Assembly (NCBI RefSeq): GCF_000719475.1
Contig: NZ_JOGO01000018.1
Location: 1 to 64,000, forward strand
Direction of reading: 5' to 3'
Source: Streptomyces sp. NRRL F-5630
Lineage (GTDB): Bacteria; Actinomycetota; Actinomycetes; Streptomycetales; Streptomycetaceae
Length of the DNA stretch: 64,000 nt
Shown: positions 60,829 through 64,000 of the stretch, piece by piece
Position numbering within the stretch: the first letter of the stretch is position 1
Layout of the letters: each line of letters begins with the position of its first letter
Notes under the pieces: generated by a model
What the model was told of the DNA's origin: nothing
Databases searched by the model: none
What the model saw: the letters and a program-made list of their open reading frames with translations, nothing else
Program-made: the position numbers and the translations under genes

Positions 60829-62625
60829 GTGACCGACGCCAAGGGCTGGTCCGGCTCCTGCCCGGCCGGCAACCTCGAATTCGACGTGAAGGCCAACACC
60901 GTCAAGGCGGCCGCGGGCAAGTGGGCCACCATGACCTTGGGCCTGCGGGCGAGCGAGTCGGACACCTACGGCTGGAAGAAGTTCGACGCGAAGACGGCAG
61001 TGCTGTCCACGGAGTACAACTCGCCTCCGGCCGTGCCCTCCGGTCTCGACACCGTCCCGAGCACCAAGAACCAGGCGGGTTGCGGAAACACCGCGCCCTA
61101 TGGGCTGATCGGTGACACCGACATCCAGCTCACCGCGAAGGGCAGCGACCCCGACGGCGGTGCGGTGCAGGTCAAGTTCCATCTCTGGGCCACCGGCCAC
61201 CACCCCAACGACGACCCGAAGGGCGTGCTGATCGTCAACCAGACGGTGACCGTCACCTCGGGAACGGTCGCCAAGCTGACTGTCGCCAAATCCAGACTGA
61301 CGCCCTATCTCGCGGTGGCCAAGGGCAACTTCTCCTGGAAGGCCCAGGCGTCCGACGGCTCCCTGACCAGCGATTGGAACCCGACCACGGGCGCCCCCGG
61401 CTGCCGTTTCGTCTTCGACCCCGAGCGTCCCAGCACCCCGCCGTCGGTCGTCTCGGCGCAGTTCCCCTCCGGTGACAGCGGCTGGCCGACGCAGACCGGC
61501 ACCGTCCGCACCAAAGGCGCCTTCGTCGTCGGCCCCGGCGGCGCGGGCGACATCGACTCCTACGAGTACTGGTCCACGGTGGACCCGGCCGTGCGGAAGG
61601 CGAGCCCCGCCGCGGTCAACGGTCCGGTGACTGTGGAATTGACGCCCACGAAGGCCGGCCCGCATCACCTTTACGCCCGCAGCCTGGACAAGGCCGGCAA
61701 CCGCTCCGACACCCGCGCCTACCTGTTCTACGCCAACGGCTCGCAGGTGGACGACAAGGACGGAGATCTCAACGGTGACGGTCACCCCGACCTGTGGGCT
61801 GTCGACGGCTCCGGGACGCTGAGGCGCTACTTCGGCGACGGTACCGGCAACGCCATCGGCGCCAGCGCGCCCGCCTCCGCATCCGGCTACCTGACGGACA
61901 CCCTCGTCACCCGGCGCGGGGACTGGACCGGCGACGGCTACGAGGACCTCATCACCCTCGCGCGCGACCCCGCGACGGGGAGGGACCGGCTGTGGGTACG
62001 GCCCAACGACGGAGCGGGCGGGCTCGACATCGGTGACAGCCGTGAGCTGCGCGCCTGGGAGAGCGTCAACGACCACTGGCAGGGCGCGGACCAGATCCTT
62101 GCCGTCGGGGACGTCGACGGACCGCTCGACATCGACGGTGACGGCGCCATCGGCCCTGACGACCGGCCGGGTTACCCCGACCTGCTGGTCAAGAAGGGCG
62201 ACGAGTTGTGGCTCTGCTTCGGCTCTGCCTCCGGCTACCTGGACGAGCACATCGACCAGCCGCCGGTCCTGCTCGGCAGCGGAGGATGGGCAGGACTCGA
62301 CCTCGCCGCGCCCGGCAAGGTCAGCGAGGGCGCCGGGGGCACCGGAATCGTCGCGAGGGACCGCAGCGGCGGCCAGCTCTACCTGTACGCGCCCACCGGG
62401 CCCTCGGGCGAAGGGCTCGGCACGGAGGCCGGCCGCACGCAGATCGGCACGGGCTGGACAGCGACGGCGCGACCGCTGTACACCGTGGTGCCCGACATCC
62501 GGGGGGACGAGAAGGCCGGCGGCTGGTCCGTCGCGAGCACCGGAGAGTTGCTGACATACCCCGTCATGAGCGGACCGGGCACGCCCATCGCCACCGGCTT
62601 CGGCGCCTTCACGTCCCTGACCTGA
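60829..62625 (+). CDS. N-terminally truncated secreted DNRLRE/FG-GAP repeat protein
   Basis: 598 codons that begin in mid-domain: TDAKGWSGSCPAGNLEFDV and YGWKKF belong to the C-terminal part of a DNRLRE-type domain, normally preceded by a signal peptide and several hundred residues. Two Ig-like linkers (SGLDTVPSTKN...; RPSTPPSVVSAQFP) follow, then several FG-GAP/VCBS-type units (DLNGDGHPDLWAVDGSG, DWTGDGYEDLITLA, DGDGAIGPDDRPGYPDLLV). No signal peptide or ribosome-binding site at GTG 60829, so the fragment is probably not expressed or is a pseudogene of an Rhs-type secreted protein. Confidence 0.7.
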   Translation: MTDAKGWSGSCPAGNLEFDVKANTVKAAAGKWATMTLGLRASESDTYGWKKFDAKTAVLSTEYNSPPAVPSGLDTVPSTKNQAGCGNTAPYGLIGDTDIQLTAKGSDPDGGAVQVKFHLWATGHHPNDDPKGVLIVNQTVTVTSGTVAKLTVAKSRLTPYLAVAKGNFSWKAQASDGSLTSDWNPTTGAPGCRFVFDPERPSTPPSVVSAQFPSGDSGWPTQTGTVRTKGAFVVGPGGAGDIDSYEYWSTVDPAVRKASPAAVNGPVTVELTPTKAGPHHLYARSLDKAGNRSDTRAYLFYANGSQVDDKDGDLNGDGHPDLWAVDGSGTLRRYFGDGTGNAIGASAPASASGYLTDTLVTRRGDWTGDGYEDLITLARDPATGRDRLWVRPNDGAGGLDIGDSRELRAWESVNDHWQGADQILAVGDVDGPLDIDGDGAIGPDDRPGYPDLLVKKGDELWLCFGSASGYLDEHIDQPPVLLGSGGWAGLDLAAPGKVSEGAGGTGIVARDRSGGQLYLYAPTGPSGEGLGTEAGRTQIGTGWTATARPLYTVVPDIRGDEKAGGWSVASTGELLTYPVMSGPGTPIATGFGAFTSLT

Positions 62626-62768
62626 CCCGGTACCGAGCCGGACCGGTCACCGGCTCGGGCTCTGCTTCACAGGGACCCACCGCGCGAGACGCGCGCGCCT
62701 CGCGCGGTGGTGTCCTCGTTCTGGCCGTCGTACTCGTGCCGCGGCCCGGGCTCCCGGCGGCGCACCGT

Positions 62769-63719
62769 TCACCACCGGATCGGCAGCGGCAGCGCGGTGA
62801 GCAGCGCCGACACGAGCACGACGAGGGCGAGGAAGAGCAGCTCGGCGCGCGCGGGTGTCGCCGCGTCCCGGCCCGCGCGCAGGTGCCGCCGCGCCCGCCA
62901 GGCGAGCGCGGCGATCCCCGCGACGAGCACGGTCTTCGCGAGGAGGACCCGGCCGTAGCCGGTGCCGGTGAGCTGATCGGCGACCGTGCCGGGCGGCATC
63001 CGGCGCAGGGTGCTCGCGACGCCCGTCGCGGTGAGCGCGGCGAGCAGGTACGCGGCCGTCCGCGCGTACCGCCCGAGCAGCCGTGCCCCCTCGGGGGCGG
63101 GCAGCCGGGGCACCGTCCGCAGCACGGCGAGCAGCCCGCCCGCCCACAGGGCGGCGCAGCTCAGGTGGACGAAGGTGAGGAGGGAGCCGAGCCACGGCGT
63201 GGACGGCTCGGGGTGAGCGCGTACGGCCTCGGCGAGGACGACGAGCGCGAGCGGCACGGCGGCGAGGCGGGGCCGTCGCCCGAGCGCGCAGAGCCAGGCG
63301 GCCCCGAAGGCGTTCACTTCGAGCAGCGCGAGCCGCCCGTCCCCGCTCTGCGCGAGCGCCCCCGGATCGACCGCGCCGGGGGAGTGGGGCAGGAGGTTCC
63401 CGGCGGCGACGACGACGGCGAGCCCGGCAGCCGCGAGCGTCCCGCACAGGGCGGCGGCGGGAGCGAGGGAGCGGGGAGGAGTGGGCCCGCGCCTCAGCCA
63501 CACCTCCCCGGCCTGCACGCACAGGGCCGCGAGCATGACCCCGCGCAGCCATCCCACCTCCCGGACAGCGGGCGCGGCGGCCTCCCCGGTTCCGCGCAGG
63601 GCGAGGTCCGGCCCGAGCAGGGGCACGAGGAACGCCCCGACGACGAGCAACCCGAGGAACACCCCGGCCCGCCGCACCTCCCGCACCCGCGCCCCGCCGT
63701 ACGCGGCCCCCGACCCCAT
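62769..63719 (-). CDS. CopD-like copper resistance membrane protein
   Basis: 316 residues with about eight to nine transmembrane segments. The CopD-domain pattern is clear: LTFVHLSCAALWAGGLLAVLRT (His in the helix), then RYARTAAYLLAALTATGVASTL, GTGYGRVLLAKTVLVAGIAALAWRARRHL. The family is thought to import or move copper across the membrane, usually with a CopC partner, which is not next to it here. Start ATG 63719 with GAGGGAG upstream; GTG 63737 is in frame. Confidence 0.88.
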   Translation of the reverse strand: MGSGAAYGGARVREVRRAGVFLGLLVVGAFLVPLLGPDLALRGTGEAAAPAVREVGWLRGVMLAALCVQAGEVWLRRGPTPPRSLAPAAALCGTLAAAGLAVVVAAGNLLPHSPGAVDPGALAQSGDGRLALLEVNAFGAAWLCALGRRPRLAAVPLALVVLAEAVRAHPEPSTPWLGSLLTFVHLSCAALWAGGLLAVLRTVPRLPAPEGARLLGRYARTAAYLLAALTATGVASTLRRMPPGTVADQLTGTGYGRVLLAKTVLVAGIAALAWRARRHLRAGRDAATPARAELLFLALVVLVSALLTALPLPIRW

Positions 63720-64000
63720 GTCCGCTCCCTCAGCCACGGAAAGGATCGTTCCGGGCGAAGGGGGCGCACCGCAAGCGATTCGTCCGAAGTGCGCGATACC
63801 GGGGCGGAGGCAGGGGCGGGAGGGGAGAGCGCGGACACGGGACCGAAGAGCGCCGGGCCATACGGGAGTTCAGCGTGTCGGGGGTTCAGCATGCGGGGCG
63901 GGGTGGGGCGGGTCGCGCCGTGGCGCCGCCGGGTGCCACGTCCCGGGCCGTGGCGGCCCGCCGCGTCACGCCAGGCTCGACGAGCGGACGCGGCCCCGGC
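63720..64000. other. window end, no gene seen
   Basis: G+C-rich 281 bp upstream of the CopD-like gene. It should contain that gene's promoter. The short open frames have no ribosome-binding site and no recognisable similarity. Confidence 0.4.

Overview
The window is about 73% G+C, has densely packed genes with mostly G/C third codon positions, many GTG starts, 4-nt start/stop overlaps and long spurious antisense open frames. Gene content points to Streptomyces: an ectABCD operon, a Gbn-type nucleoid protein, an LAETG-anchored surface protein, Asp23/AmaP envelope-stress genes, and many LacI/DeoR-controlled sugar uptake operons. Most of it reads as conserved chromosomal core. I saw no rRNA, tRNA, CRISPR array or intact insertion sequence.

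Layout. (1) 0.2-1.7 kb: a conserved protein of unknown function with a paralogue at 44.8 kb. (2) 1.9-8.7 kb: a sugar utilisation locus. A divergent LacI regulator faces an operon for a lipoprotein binding protein, two permeases and a GH3 glycosidase, with a strong promoter and repeated operator-like motifs between them. (3) 9.0-11.5 kb: an SDR, a CsbD-like stress protein and a double TerD-domain protein, with a 19-bp bidirectional terminator. (4) 11.8-16.9 kb: a polyol-type operon (DeoR regulator, binding protein, two permeases, zinc dehydrogenase). (5) 17.5-21.8 kb: a class B penicillin-binding protein, two small Cys-rich proteins, a FrnE-like DsbA protein and a class V aminotransferase. (6) 21.9-25.3 kb: ectABCD for ectoine and 5-hydroxyectoine, with hairpins between ectA/ectB and ectB/ectC. 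An AT-rich island with a 17-codon ORF lies upstream. (7) 25.8-29.6 kb: a second class V aminotransferase, an amidohydrolase and a sortase-anchored protein.

(8) 29.7-38.9 kb: late cobalamin synthesis (cbiB, cobQ, cobaltochelatase-type ChlID protein, cobO, cobB, an in-frame CobE-CobC fusion) plus a ZIP metal transporter. A cobalamin riboswitch on the minus strand precedes cbiB. Between them is a 23-codon leader ORF with the only good ribosome-binding site, ending 4 nt before the cbiB start. This suggests the riboswitch acts through translational coupling. (9) 39.3-41.9 kb: a Pit phosphate transporter behind a PHO box, its small membrane partner and a GH25 lysozyme. (10) 42.0-49.6 kb: an aldolase, an alpha/beta hydrolase, the paralogue of gene 1, an ABC-F protein with a 7-codon upstream ORF, gbn behind a large inverted repeat carrying GATC sites, and an enoyl-CoA hydratase. 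Three copies of a palindromic element each follow a plus-strand gene here. (11) 49.7-52.8 kb: the Asp23/AmaP locus. (12) 52.9-59.7 kb: an SDR lacking its catalytic motif, GH15 enzyme, SURF1, a DEDDh exonuclease with BRCT-like tail, a VIT1/CCC1 transporter and a fatty acid hydroxylase.

(13) 59.8-62.6 kb is the one clearly decayed accessory segment: an Rhs core fragment, a membrane PH-like protein (possible immunity protein), and an N-terminally truncated DNRLRE/FG-GAP secreted protein that begins right after a 20-bp terminator. The window closes with a CopD-like membrane protein. The best candidates for new biology are the riboswitch/leader-ORF arrangement, the CobE-CobC ORF with an internal start, the ectA-upstream micro-ORF, the GATC-bearing inverted repeat before gbn, and the paralogue pair of unknown function.
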